DNA of 64,000 nucleotides from Zygnema cylindricum (taxonomy: Eukaryota; Streptophyta; Zygnematophyceae; Zygnematales; Zygnemataceae): contig JBBHKE010003580.1 in NCBI GenBank assembly GCA_037447655.1, forward strand, positions 62,001-126,000, given 5' to 3'. How positions within the stretch are numbered: position 1 is the stretch's first letter; the number at the start of each line of letters is the position of its first letter. The notes beneath the pieces are model-generated. The model did no database searches. It was not told where the DNA came from and saw only the letters and a list, made by a program, of their open reading frames with translations. The position numbers and the translations under genes were made by a program. Positions 1 to 10,858 of this stretch are shown piece by piece.

Positions 1-1498
1 ATGTCTTTTAGTTCTCACACTCTATGCTAAAAATCAAACATCAAATGGGTTTCCATATTATTCATCTTTTCGCTAACTTTCTTTTACCGAAACTAATAAT
101 AATTATTAATAATACGTTTATTATTTACTGGCACTAACAATATACTATTAGCCCCACCATAACACGCTAAAAAATTGACAATATTTTAAAAATATAATTA
201 AATATTGTGCGCAATCGACGGAAATCAGCCAAAATAGTTTCGAATTTTGTCTCTTCTAGTCTGAATCTCCCGTCTGGCGCTTCTGGCTGAACCGTGTGAC
301 GTGACGGCACATGATTCAGCCGTTATTGTTCGAAGCTAACCCAAGCCTCAATTTTAGGAAACCGTTTTCTAGTTTTTTCCGAACCGGCTGAGCCAATCAC
401 CGGGCTTCGGCCGCCTTCAAGGCGAGAACTTTTGGCCCCATGCGATGTTTTGTCGCCATCCACTCAAACCAGCTGCGCTTGGCGGGCTGGGAAAAAAAAA
501 AAGCCAAAGGACAAAAAAATTAAAAAAAAACGCAATAAAATAAAAGAAAGGCAAAAAAGAAAAAATGAGGCAAAAAAAAATAAAAAAAATCAGTAGGTTG
601 CTTTAGTGGTACACATTGCCTCTGGTATTTTTAGGGCTTTTGGAGATACTAAAAAGGGTTAAAAACCCTAAAAACCCTAAAAACCCTAAAAACCCGATTT
701 ACTTTTTAGAGATTATAAAAATGAGATAGAAGCAAATAGCTACTGTAACTAATCGTGAGATTCGAAAGTTGTACTACTGGAACGTACGGAAGCCGGAAAA
801 TGACAAAAAGTAAGCAATCCTCACACACCAATTATTATTAATTTTTTTTAAATCCAATCTGACCCTGATAAACATTCCCCCCGCCTTCAACCTCTCCCAA
901 TCTCCTCGTCCCCTCACACGTGCGACAGCTCCATCAGCACCGGGCTAAACAAAAAAAACGACACCGAAAACGAAAAAACAGAAAAAAAAAAACACAAAAA
1001 AAAATCAAAACCTTTTTTTCACCTTCAGCTTCTCCGAAGCCGGATCGTACGCCTGTACGGACTTCACCAACATCACCACTCCCTTGTCCTTTTCCTTCGC
1101 CTCTCCCTCCTTTCCGTACGCCGGAAATACGCACGCCTGTCTCCCTGTCCTCCTCGCCGTACGGAGCCTCTCAAACTCCGCCTCGTAATCGGTCGTCCCT
1201 CCCCTCCCTCCCTCCCCCCCCTCCCCCTCTCCCTCTCCCTCCCTCCCCTCCCTCTCCTTCTCCCCGTGCCCCCCCGCCCTGCCTCTCGTCTGCATCAGTT
1301 TCACTGCCCGCATGGAGCGGCACCTCAGCTTCAGCGAACTGCGGCTCTGGCAGGCCGGCCCGTGGGACTGACAGCTGGCATGGCCGCAGCGCTGCTGCTG
1401 AGAAGATTTTCGTGCGATTTTTGTCGTTTTCTGCAGCAGAGAGGTCGGCGGATGCCGCAGCCAGCAAACCGCAACAGCAAATTAGGGCTCGTCTGATT

Positions 1499-1745
1499 AT
1501 GCCACGTCAGCATGCGCCACGTCAGCACGTGCGCGTCCGCACTATTCATGCCAGCAGGTGACGTGACGTGATGTGACGTGACGTCAGCACTAAAATGTAC
1601 GGATGTGCGGATTTGCGTGAGGTCAGCATGTGATGAATGACTGCTGCCACGTCAGAAACAACGCATGAAAGCGAGGTGTGTGTGCCACGTCAGCATGGTT
1701 TGTCCACGTCAGCAATGGACGTGACCGCGGTAGAACCGAAATATA
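1499..1745. promoter_or_regulatory. Cluster of ACGT-core (bZIP-type) motifs, copy A
   Basis: The sequence GCCACGTCAGC, whose reverse complement contains TGACGTGG, and TGACGT variants recur many times within about 250 bp, including a palindromic TGACGTCA. ACGT-core elements of this form are established binding sites for plant bZIP factors, and TGACGTGG also resembles the plant unfolded-protein-response element. The motif density is read directly from the sequence. Regulatory activity is inference: no gene follows closely, so this may be an internal promoter or enhancer of the repeat itself. Confidence 0.45.
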
Positions 1746-3915
1746 TTTTTTTCATTTTTCGCGGCTCCAAGTTCACGCGAAATAAAAATATTTACATTTC
1801 TAGTAGTACTAAAAAATAAAATAAAAATAAAAATAAAGATGAAAATAAAAATAAAAATAAAAATAAAAATGAAAATAAAAATAAAAATAAAAATAAAAAT
1901 GAAAATGAAAATAAAAATAAAAAATGAATAATAATAAAAAAAAATCCTGAAACGTAAATCTCACCAGAGACTCTCCAAGTTTGTCGTTTTCTGAGCGGTT
2001 TGCCACGTCAGCATCCTCGCTCCAGCCCGCGTATTCCGGAATGTGAAATTCGCCTTTTTCCCCGTCCGTACGTTTTTTCGCCAGAGCTTTGGCGAAACTG
2101 GCGTCGAACAAATCTGTCTCCGTTTTGTCGTTTTCTGTACGGGCAACCCCGTCCGTACATTCGGGCGCCTGGGGGAAAAAGGGGCGGGTAGGAGGAAAAA
2201 AAAAAAAAAAAAAAAAAAGTTCGAGGGGAAAAAACAGGGGAGACAATTTAAGGAAAAGAAAAAAAATAAAGGAATTATTTTTTTTTGAAAAAGGAAAAAA
2301 GAAGGGATACAAGGTGAAGGGGGGAGGGGAAGAAAGGAGGGGGGAGGGGGAGGGAATAAGGAGAGGGGTAAAAAGAAGAGGGAGGAGAAGTAGAAGAAAA
2401 GGGGAGGGAAAAGGGGGCTTAAAAGAAAAAAGATGGAATAAAGTTACCATTAGATATTAAATAAAAAAAAAAAACAGGAATTTATTAAATTCTTTACAAT
2501 TTTTAACTTATTCTCTACAGCTTTTTTGTCAGTGTTTAATTAAATACAGTGTTAAAATTTTAATACAGTATTTATTTTGACAATGTTAGAACTCTAAAAA
2601 CACACCTATTATTTTGAGTATTTTGAGGGAAAAAAAAGGGGAAAAAAAAAAAAAAAAGAAAGGGAGAGAAAATATGTATCCTTACCACCACTGATGAAGG
2701 CATTTTTTCAATTTCCTTGAAAAAAAAAACTCTTATCCTGAAAAAAAACTAAAAATATTTGAAAAAAAGTAAAGATTGATTGCAGAATTCTCCTCCTCAC
2801 TTCAAAAATCTCCAAAATATATAAAAAAAAAATGTCAAAATTTCGTAAAAAATAGAGAAATCGGTGAAAAAAATCTGGAAACAAACAACAATAATTTTCT
2901 TTTTCTGTGGAGAGACAACTTTGTAGTGAACAAAAACTAGAAATCGCTAGACGACAAATTGTGTAATAGTCCGTACATTCCGTACAGTCCGTACATTTTG
3001 TACGAATATGGAAATACATACGAAATGCGAACGTCACTAACAAAGAATCGTACTAAAACTGTTCGTATACTTCGTCTGACCGTTGCCACTGTCTAATAAT
3101 CCAAAAAACTGCCGAATACGTCCAAAATAAGCGTAGACTGCGCTGCCAGATCTGACGGTAATCTGGTCGGTGAGACTGGCGAACTACGTACGGAATCACG
3201 TACGGAAAAGTTTCCGTACATATTTTTCGTCAGCTCGGCCGGCCGTCATCTTTGAGTTACGGTGGTTCTGGATGCTACACGTGTCCAAATGAAATGAAGC
3301 TAGTAATTTAGTACTAGTACGAAATAAAGCACTGACAGTTGTCAGGAAAATAGTACGGACTATAATTTGTCGGAGAGGTGAGGACAAGCATCAGTGTCAG
3401 AAACTCAGAAAGTACGGACGATGATTGGATGGTCGTTACAGATATGAGAATCTTATGAACCAAGGCTGTACTATTTTAAGATTTGATTTTTTCGTACATC
3501 GCAAATTCACAACAGAATATAGTCGTATCTTGTGCTAAAAGTACGAAAAATAGGTCTAATTTATGTTTTGCCAGTGAAACCTACATATTTTTACGCCGTA
3601 CAATATTGTAATTTGTAGAACTATGACCTAAAGGGCTGTACGGCATTGTACTTAACCGACATTTATTTCCGTACATGAGAACGACTTATTCTGGCTCGCA
3701 CCGACATACCATTCCTGTTTGTTGAATTCGTTTTACAACTTGACAGCACCAATTTGACCTAACTATACGGTAAATTTGGACGTGGAATTGATTCTCGTTA
3801 GGAACCATGCTGACGTGTAAAAGACAAAGGAGTCATGGCCGCACAATTGCGTGCTCGCGTTCATACGATTAGATGGTATTAGTATTTACAGTGCGCACTT
3901 TTGACGGAATTCCAC

Positions 3916-4123
3916 TACACCGACCATCGCTATTAGAGTTGATACACTAATTCGGTCGCGACCTTTTTTTGACCAAATATCACACAAAATAGCGTGGAAA
4001 AACACTATTTAGCGAGGTGGACTAATATATGCCACGCTCCCTTGGAATAAATTGGTACTGTAAATTTTAATTTCGTATTAAAACCGATAAATCCTTAACG
4101 CTAATAAAGATGGGCGGGGTGTA
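3916..4123. mobile_element. MITE, CACCG..TCGCTATTAG family, in copy A
   Basis: About 208 bp, bounded by TACACCGACCATCGCTATTAG on the left and the matching inverted end AATAAAGATGGGCGGGGTGTAG on the right. There is no coding capacity. Sequence next to the right end, together with a second right half ending near 4,438, shows a partial tandem duplication. A similar left end is at 17,325 in copy B, where a different MITE has been inserted. Confidence 0.7.
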
Positions 4124-4233
4124 GCACAATTTCACATTAAAAATCGATTTAGCGAACTTTAAATAGTGTTGAAAGTGCTGATTTGATGGATAAAGCTACA
4201 GTACCGTGTGCGGAAATTGCTAATTATTAGCAC

Positions 4234-4302
4234 GTCATATTGTATGTTTTACATACAATAGGCATATTGTATGGGACTACTTTCACCTACTTTTGAACTA
4301 TG
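4234..4302. mobile_element. Right-end remnant of the CATAGTTCAAAAGTAGG element
   Basis: This 69-bp stretch matches the right end of the complete element at 17,626-17,694, ending in CCTACTTTTGAACTATG. The left end and middle are absent here. The truncation shows that copies A and B diverged by structural change at this place. Confidence 0.7.
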
Positions 4303-4511
4303 CACAAAATAGTGGAGCAACACTATTTAGCGAGATGGACTAAAATATGCCACGCTCCCTTGGAATAAATTGGTACGGTAAATTTTAATTTCGTATTAAA
4401 GCCGATAAATCCTTAACGCTAACAAAGATGGGCGGTGTAGCACAATTGCACATTAAAAATCGATTTAACGCACTTGAAATAGTGTTGAAATTCTGCTTTG
4501 ACGGATAAAGC

Positions 4512-4731
4512 TACACCGCCAATCGCTATTAGCGTTGTGTACGCTAATCCCGTCCCGCTTTTTTTTGTTTTATTCTCAAATAGAATTATCCATACTATTT
4601 AAAAAAAACCCTAATTCCTAATTAGAGTAATCGATTTCTTCCAAAATTTCCAAATTCCCAATTAGCGTAAACCACGCTAATTATTCGTATACGCTAAAGA
4701 AACTTCTACGCTAATAGCGATTGGCGGTGTA
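4512..4731. mobile_element. 220-bp MITE, CACCGCCAATCGC family, in copy A
   Basis: The ends are perfect inverted repeats, TACACCGCCAATCGCTATTA and its reverse complement. They are followed inward by an AGCGT/ACGCT step and a GTCCCGC-poly-T block. The interior is AT-rich and non-coding. The flanking TA is compatible with TA-targeted (Tc1/mariner-like) transposition, which is inference. Closely related copies lie at 17,904-18,123 and 37,416-37,628. Confidence 0.8.
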
Positions 4732-7362
4732 CCGCGTGCGAAATTGCTAATCATTTGCGCGTAGTGATTACAACTACAGTACAGTAGAGTACAGTACATT
4801 ACATTACAGTACAGTACAGTACATAATTGTACTGTACTTGTACCACTGTACGGATCTGGAATAGCACCACATCAGAACGGACACTGGATTACTGTACGGT
4901 AGTTGGTGCGAGAAATGGCGCAGGCTGGGTCTTGCATTTGTATTCATTAAGCCGTACACGTACACTTGCGTACTAATAGTCGGTGCCGACATCGTACTTC
5001 TATGCAGAACGACGGTTATTGCATTAAATGGGGTGTAAAAGTCCATAATGGTGAATTGTAGCGTACGGCTGTCCTTTACGTAATCCTGCGGTCTTATCAT
5101 CGGCGTAAGCGTCCTACTAACATTTTATGCAATCTTTGATTTTTCATTTTTTTGTAAATATCTGCAAAAAGCCAAAAGCCAAAATCGAGTCAAACAAATT
5201 CTGGAATTGCGAGGCACATATCATTCGAACAGCTGTCATATTGCGGGGGACTGGATTTTATTGGCTCCAAAAACCGCCCGCTTGGCTCGACATTTTCTTT
5301 CCGACGACCCATTGGTGGGTCGATTGAAGGACCCGGGAGTTTTGGCCATTCGCAATTCGACACGATAGCATTACTGGAAAAACGACAAAATATAGAGGAA
5401 GTACAGAAACACGTAAAAAAACTTTTTTTCCGGCGGCTTTCAAGCGTCACAATTCTTTTTGGGGATCAACTCTCAAAATTGGACGAATCAATTTCATTTT
5501 TGCGACGGCCTATAAACGTTTCTTAGATGTTTCACGGGCAGTATATCCAGTTTTGTTTTTTCAAATTACAGTAGTGAAATAACAGATCCACCAGATAAAA
5601 AAAAAGATTCTATTTCAAAAAAACGCGAGCCATCCAGTACAAAGCATGATTGAAATGTACTATTCGATCCGTCAGATCCCGTGGCCGTACCAATCATTGA
5701 TCTTCCCACGGTGTATTTTTTGCTGATCATAAAAGAGCATTTTTTGAGCCAAAACAGGGGCCCCGTTCACATTTAATATTTTTGTACAGTACGTATGGTA
5801 CTGGTTATGTACGCAATTCATTGGTTGAGTCCGTACATGTACGATTCTCACGCTTTTCCACCTTTGCGTATACCAGAAGCAAACAAGATTCCTGGTACAA
5901 AAAAAAGCCGCAAAATAATTCCGAAACGTCTGGGGAAAGCGAAAAAATATAATATAATTCATTATTTTGTAATGGTTTTTCGTACGGTATACCGATAAAG
6001 TACTGTACTTACTGTACCCATACCCTACCCGCCAAATGCCCTCCAAAGTGTCCGCCAGAAAACTTTCCAGAACTGCACGTGTGATTTTTTCATCATTACA
6101 AAGTCAAGTTTTTCTATTGGTGACGAGTATCGATTCGAAAATTGACGATTCTGTCAATTTCCCATATCGAAGAGGCACTCGATCTTCTTCGATCGGCGCT
6201 TTTAATATGTCGCCGACAGGAAAACTGGCGATACTAATGCGTAAACAATTTCTTTCCGATCTTTTCTAATTCTATGAGTATCATCTTTTCTTTTTGCTCT
6301 TGAAGATGTACAAATTGTCACTACTTAGTTATAAAGTAAAAAACCGATTCAACAAACTTTAAAATAAAACTTGAGACCATGTGAGAGCAAAAAGACAAAT
6401 GAACCTTAGTAGTCTGAGATGTAGATTGCAGGGAGTACAGATGGTCAAATATCAAAACTCTAAAGGAATCGGCAAATCACAGCGTACCGATAGTAAACTG
6501 TCGCACGGATATCGAAGCACGGAATCTCGACCAAAAATCAATACGCATCACTAATTGTTCTATAACTTTGTTTTGTTTCATCGCCAACCCAGATCAGGTT
6601 CCACATTTTCGACAAAGAAAAAGGGTTTTAACTTGCAAATGCTAGCCATACATGCCAATTTTCTCAACTTCTTGACTTTCTTAGCAGTCATAGGATATAT
6701 ACTTTGATGGAGTGGATCATTCTGAAACAACCTTTTCCCTTGAAATATAACTTACAAAAAAAATTCAAAAGAAAATAGCAACTGTGACAATCATTCCATG
6801 GCGCATCCATAAAAGGTACCTTTTCTTGCCTTCTTTGTTTGATTTTGCAGCACATTAATTGCTGCACGAAACATTCTTGTGTACACTTGGCTTAAGTTCG
6901 TCCTCAGAGCATACGAGTTTCTGCAGTTTTACCAATCTGAGAAATTTATCGACTACCATATTTCATTCACACTCTGACGGATTAAATTGGTGTGTAATAT
7001 TACATATTAAATAGGGCCATGTATTATTCCTAGACACAAAACGACAAAGTATTTTGGCTTCACCAACTTCAATTCGTTACATTGTCTGTTGCAATGACAG
7101 TACACCGCCCCCCGGAATTAGCGTTAAAATTTATCAGTGTGCGTGATTTAATAGTGTTAAACATTTTTGGGGCAGTCTTTAAGTACTTTTTCTGAGTGCA
7201 AACACGAAGTCGAATATTTTTTTACTCCCAACATGTAGCTGTCGTTAGGGAAGCAAAGACCACAAATTATCCACAATAAACACAACCTATATAGTAAGTT
7301 TGAACATTTTCAAAAATGCCAATACATCACACCTTTTTATCTAAAACTAAAGACATTTTCAG

Positions 7363-7660
7363 GATGGGGGGACTTACGGGGTTGCTTTTCGTAGTTATTT
7401 AATTGGGTTGGGGTTGGGGTTGTAGTTTTGGTTTTGTCAGTTGCCGTGCTTTTCATTTTGAGTTTGGGTGCTTTTATTTTCCTTGTTGTTGTTCTCTTTT
7501 TGTTTGTGTTTTTGTTGTGCTATTATTTTATTCCCCTGCTGGTAGTTTTTCAGTTTCGGCCATGCCACCCCTTTTGTAACCCCGGACTCAGATGGTTTAC
7601 CATCGTGCTTTTTAATTTATCCTGCGTATATATCATGTACTAGGATGGTTTACCATCACA
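7363..7660 (+). mobile_element. 3' tail fragment of a LINE-like retroelement
   Basis: GGACTTACGG..TTGCTTTTCGTAG near 7,370 matches the sequence just after the endonuclease-like remnant at about 10,050, and GATGGTTTACCATC near 7,591 matches the hairpin at 10,270. This is therefore a detached copy of the same 3' tail. A second GATGGTTTACCATC follows at about 7,644. No coding remains here. Confidence 0.5.
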
Positions 7661-9430
7661 CTTTTTGTAGGAATATTGGTTATGGCGTGTGCTTTTTGCA
7701 ACTTTTTTTTGTGACCTTCTGCTTGTCATCTGCTTTTCCAAGTCTTCTTGGTCTTCTGTTATCTCGATCTAGTTTTCACCTTCATTTGCCTTTCATTGTG
7801 TTCATGTACACAATTTTTCTGCAACTACACTTTCTCCTATTTATGTTCTGTTATAATTTCTGGATAGACCTACTTTTTGAGCTTTAAGCAAAGAAGGTGT
7901 GAGAACGTTTTCTTGCTCATAAGCAAAATAAGTGCCCATAGACTGGTAAGCAGTGACAGCAATAATTTATGATAGTTTTTAACCATAGATGCTTGATTTA
8001 TTTCCCCAGTAATCTTTGTTCTCAACTTACGGGCTTGCAAATGGGAAAATTCTGGAGTCTACTCAACTTGGAATACAGTGATCATTTTACGACTTTGAGA
8101 ACCATTGTTATCTGTAACAAATGCAAAAAAATGAAAATCTCCCTCGTCTTCTCCTTTTTGAGATACCTGAACCAGTACTTCTAAGAAACATTGTCAATAT
8201 GCTTATTGCTCTAAGAAGCCCATAGGCGATCCCATTCTTTCTGTCCATGCTCACAGAAACAATTACCACAGCAAGAGACCTATGTTATTTCTGAGCATTA
8301 GATCTTGTGACTATAACACAAACTAAACCATGAATCGTTGTTAGCGTTAATAACACTAATTTGGTGCCAGTTTTTTTTTCCCCTCTGACCTCATAACTAT
8401 GTTAACGACACCATTAACAAAGACACTCGTACCTGTCTTTCTTACCCTAGCGGATACCCGAAGAATCTCGTTATTCGTATAACTGTTACAAAGAATCTTC
8501 ATGACCAAGTCCATAGAGTTTTTCCTCTTCTGCTCCCTCTAAAAGTAAAAAAACGTAAACAATGTCTATTGTTACCAAGAGTTTCAGCATTTTACTAGTG
8601 ACATAAGGTTCAACTCATCTGAGGTCTNNNNNNNNNNTATGGTGAGGAAGGAGGATGAGGGGGTTTATGTATTAGCGCTTTCTAGCGAAAACTACAAGCC
8701 TTGGTTCATGTGCTACTGGTCAACGCGGGATGAAAACCAAAAAAAGAACGTGATATTTTATTTCCCTTTATAGAGGAAGGTGTTGTGACCTCAATCAACT
8801 GCAAATGTACCAGTCTTGTTTCCGTCGCGGACCTATAATTTTTGCCATACTAACCGACAACTTTACTGTGAACCGGGGGCAAGAGGGAGGGAGAGGGAGA
8901 GGGAGAGGGAGAAGGAGAGGGAGCGATAGGGAGGTCTTCTTAGGCAATGGAACTACGAATGTAGAAACAAGTTGAATTCATGTTTAACTTGTCTCACTGT
9001 TTCTCAAATAAGGTTTTTCGAGAATGGTTACAGCTTTCAAACGCCAAGTGTCATTTCAACAGCCAATCATACCGTTTTTAATATCCAGGCGCTGCCTTTG
9101 TTCTGACCATGTAAACGTCAACTAACTCCAGTGTTGTGGAAGGAGATATTTCCCTTTATTTTATAGTGCAAGAAAAAAACCAAAAGTAGGGCGCAACTGG
9201 TCATCGTGTACTTGGTTCCGAACATCAAAAGCGATCTTTCGCGATTATGTATTTGGGGGAGTAGGAGGAAGGAGTGGTATCACAATCCGTCAGTATAACA
9301 TGAAACACTACAAGTGTTAATAACATTAGTTCAACGCCGCTAAATTTTAACCCTTTAACCTAAAATAGTATTTATAGTTCTATATTTTCCTTTACATTTA
9401 TAGATAGGATCGAGAAACGTCTTAATACTA
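7661..9430. other. Spacer without recognisable gene
   Basis: I see no supported coding region here. It holds the assembly gap, a GGGAGA-rich purine tract (about 8,880-8,935), and an unpaired MITE-like end near 8,325 (ATGAATCGTTGTTAGCG) with no clear partner. Short reading frames show no recognisable similarity. Confidence 0.6.
8628..8637. other. Assembly gap (10 N)
   Basis: Ten consecutive N. A run of this length is usually a placeholder, so the true distance is unknown. It lies in the spacer between the two long repeat copies, so the apparent distance and content of that spacer should be read with care. Confidence 1.
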
Positions 9431-9439
9431 GAGGGAGGG

Positions 9440-10325
9440 ACAAATACTTGACTCCACCTATAACGTTAAAAGTGACCGCGTTCTCAAGCTCGACGGCATC
9501 CGTTTGCTACATTGCTCCCACGGGGGTGAGTTGTTTGAGGTGCACGACACGATTCATGACACCATCGCGACCATCGCTTCCAATGGGGGATTTTCTGTCC
9601 GTCGGGAGGTATCCCACATTATTCCTTCGCGTCGGATTGACATTGTATTACTTGATGGTGCGCGTCGCATGTTTGATGACGTTGTTTTGGCGAACCCTAC
9701 CTCGGATACAGTCGTCAATCATGCAACTCGGCATGTTGGTGTGGCTGCCCGTGACCCGGCTAGAAAGGAGCGTGCTTATGCCCCCTGTGATGCTATGAAT
9801 GGCTTCATTCGGATGAAATATTTGGTTGTGTGGATGTGGCTAATGTGGCTTTGGACGAGTTTCTCCGTACTTGTGGTCGGCGCTCATTCGAGCGTCAAGG
9901 ACTTGGAAGCCCTCCTATTGTAGTCCTCACTTCTTTTGTTTATCTATGGCCCTACAATGAGTGCGAGCTTCTATCCTCCTCCTTCAATGGTCTATTGCGG
10001 TTATGGATCGCCGACGTGGACTCCCTCCTCGTGCTCCTCCAGGATTTGGGGACTTAAGTGCTTGCTTTTCGTAGATTTTTAATTATGTTGGGGTTTGGTT
10101 GAGTCATTTTGGATCTTTCCTTAGCCGTTTCGTTTGATGTTTTTTGTTTTTTTGGGTTTACCTGCCATCTTTCTGTATTTTCGTTGCTTTACCCTTGCTT
10201 ATCCTTTTTGTTTTATTCCGCCCACCTGTAGCTTTTCGGTTTTAGCATTGCTACCTCATTTCGTTCCCATAGACTCAAATGGTTTACCATCACGCTTTTT
10301 AATAAAGTCAGCCATTCCTTGTTAA
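9440..10325 (+). pseudogene. Decayed LINE-like retroelement: C-terminal endonuclease-like region plus 3' tail
   Basis: From about 9,440 one frame reads LDSTYNVKSDRVLKLDG and continues through HDTIHDTIATIA, REVSHIIPSRRIDIVLLDG and RMFDDVVLANP to a basic ARKERAYAP stretch. The spacing of an E, then RRIDIVLL, then DDVV resembles the PD-(D/E)XK-like region at the C-terminus of some non-LTR retroelement proteins. The frame breaks near 9,820, and the next frame continues as FGCVDVANVALDEFLRTCGR. No reverse transcriptase domain is present, as expected for a 5'-truncated insertion. The tail (about 10,050-10,325) contains TTGCTTTTCGTAG and GATGG-type hairpin sequences and ends in TTTTTAATAAAG. The family call is by pattern only. 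Confidence 0.5.
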
Positions 10326-10352
10326 AAGTATTTTTTCCCCCCCTGTTAAAAG

Positions 10353-10858
10353 TACACTATGAATCACATAACACTAATTCGGCTTTTTGACCCTCGCACC
10401 TAAAATAAAATTAATGACTCTAATTGTTTGTTTACGTTAATATATGTACTGTTTAATTAGCGTCAATGACTAACTTGGACAGTTTTTAAAAAGTGTAGTG
10501 CACGGAATATGTCAGTCCATACTGAAATTGTTAGTTATTTCATACAAAGGTACAAAAAGAGTGTCAGTTAAATGCACCGACACGCGAAAATGAGTGCGTT
10601 GACACAGAAAAACGCACTCAGATTTGGTTCCTAGTGATAAAGACGGGCAAAAATCACGCGAATCTGTTCCACATGTTTAAACGTCGACTATATGAACACG
10701 GGCTATACTGACTACACTATGGGAAAAATGCACCCATATTATAGCTATGCGTAAATTAGAGTTATTTCTTTTTAGCGAAAGGCCGTGAAATTTAAGTTAA
10801 AAACACTAATTATTGTTTATACTAATTGTTTATTTACGCTAATAGCGATTCTCGGTGT
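10353..10858. mobile_element. MITE-like element, CACY..TCGCTATTAG family
   Basis: The left end is TACACTATGAATCACATAAC followed by ACTAATTCGG. The right end reads ACGCTAATAGCGATTCTCGG with TGT after it, the inverted partner of the family end. About 506 bp, non-coding. The left end is diverged, so the boundary is less certain than for the shorter copies. Confidence 0.5.

Larger units (their letters stand above)
1..7350. repeat. Long direct repeat, copy A (left edge not visible)
   Basis: Bases 1 to about 7,350 reappear in the same orientation from about 13,372 to 20,020, with mostly single-base differences and small indels. The window begins inside or at the edge of this copy, so its true left end is unknown. 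It contains a CT-rich stretch, an ATAAAA-rich low-complexity tract (about 1,815-1,930), purine tracts (about 2,160-2,420), ACGT-core motifs, many GTAC/CGTACG motifs and nested MITEs. I found no RT, integrase, transposase or host-gene signature. The reading frames in it are low-complexity and are broken in copy B, so I do not call them genes. It could be a large non-autonomous transposon or a segmental duplication. Confidence 0.85.

Noticed and set aside
655-695. AAAAACCCTAAAAACCCTAA run resembling a plant telomere
   Set aside because: The unit is nine bases, not the seven of CCCTAAA. There are only about four units, and copy B has a degraded version in the same internal place. This is a local simple repeat.
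920-1561. 213-codon proline/serine-rich frame in copy A
   Set aside because: It runs through CT-rich low complexity, is disrupted by indels in copy B, and overlaps frames on the other strand.
1809-2450. Long minus-strand frame rich in F, Y and P
   Set aside because: It is the translation of ATAAAA and GGGGA simple repeats. The copy B counterpart is split.
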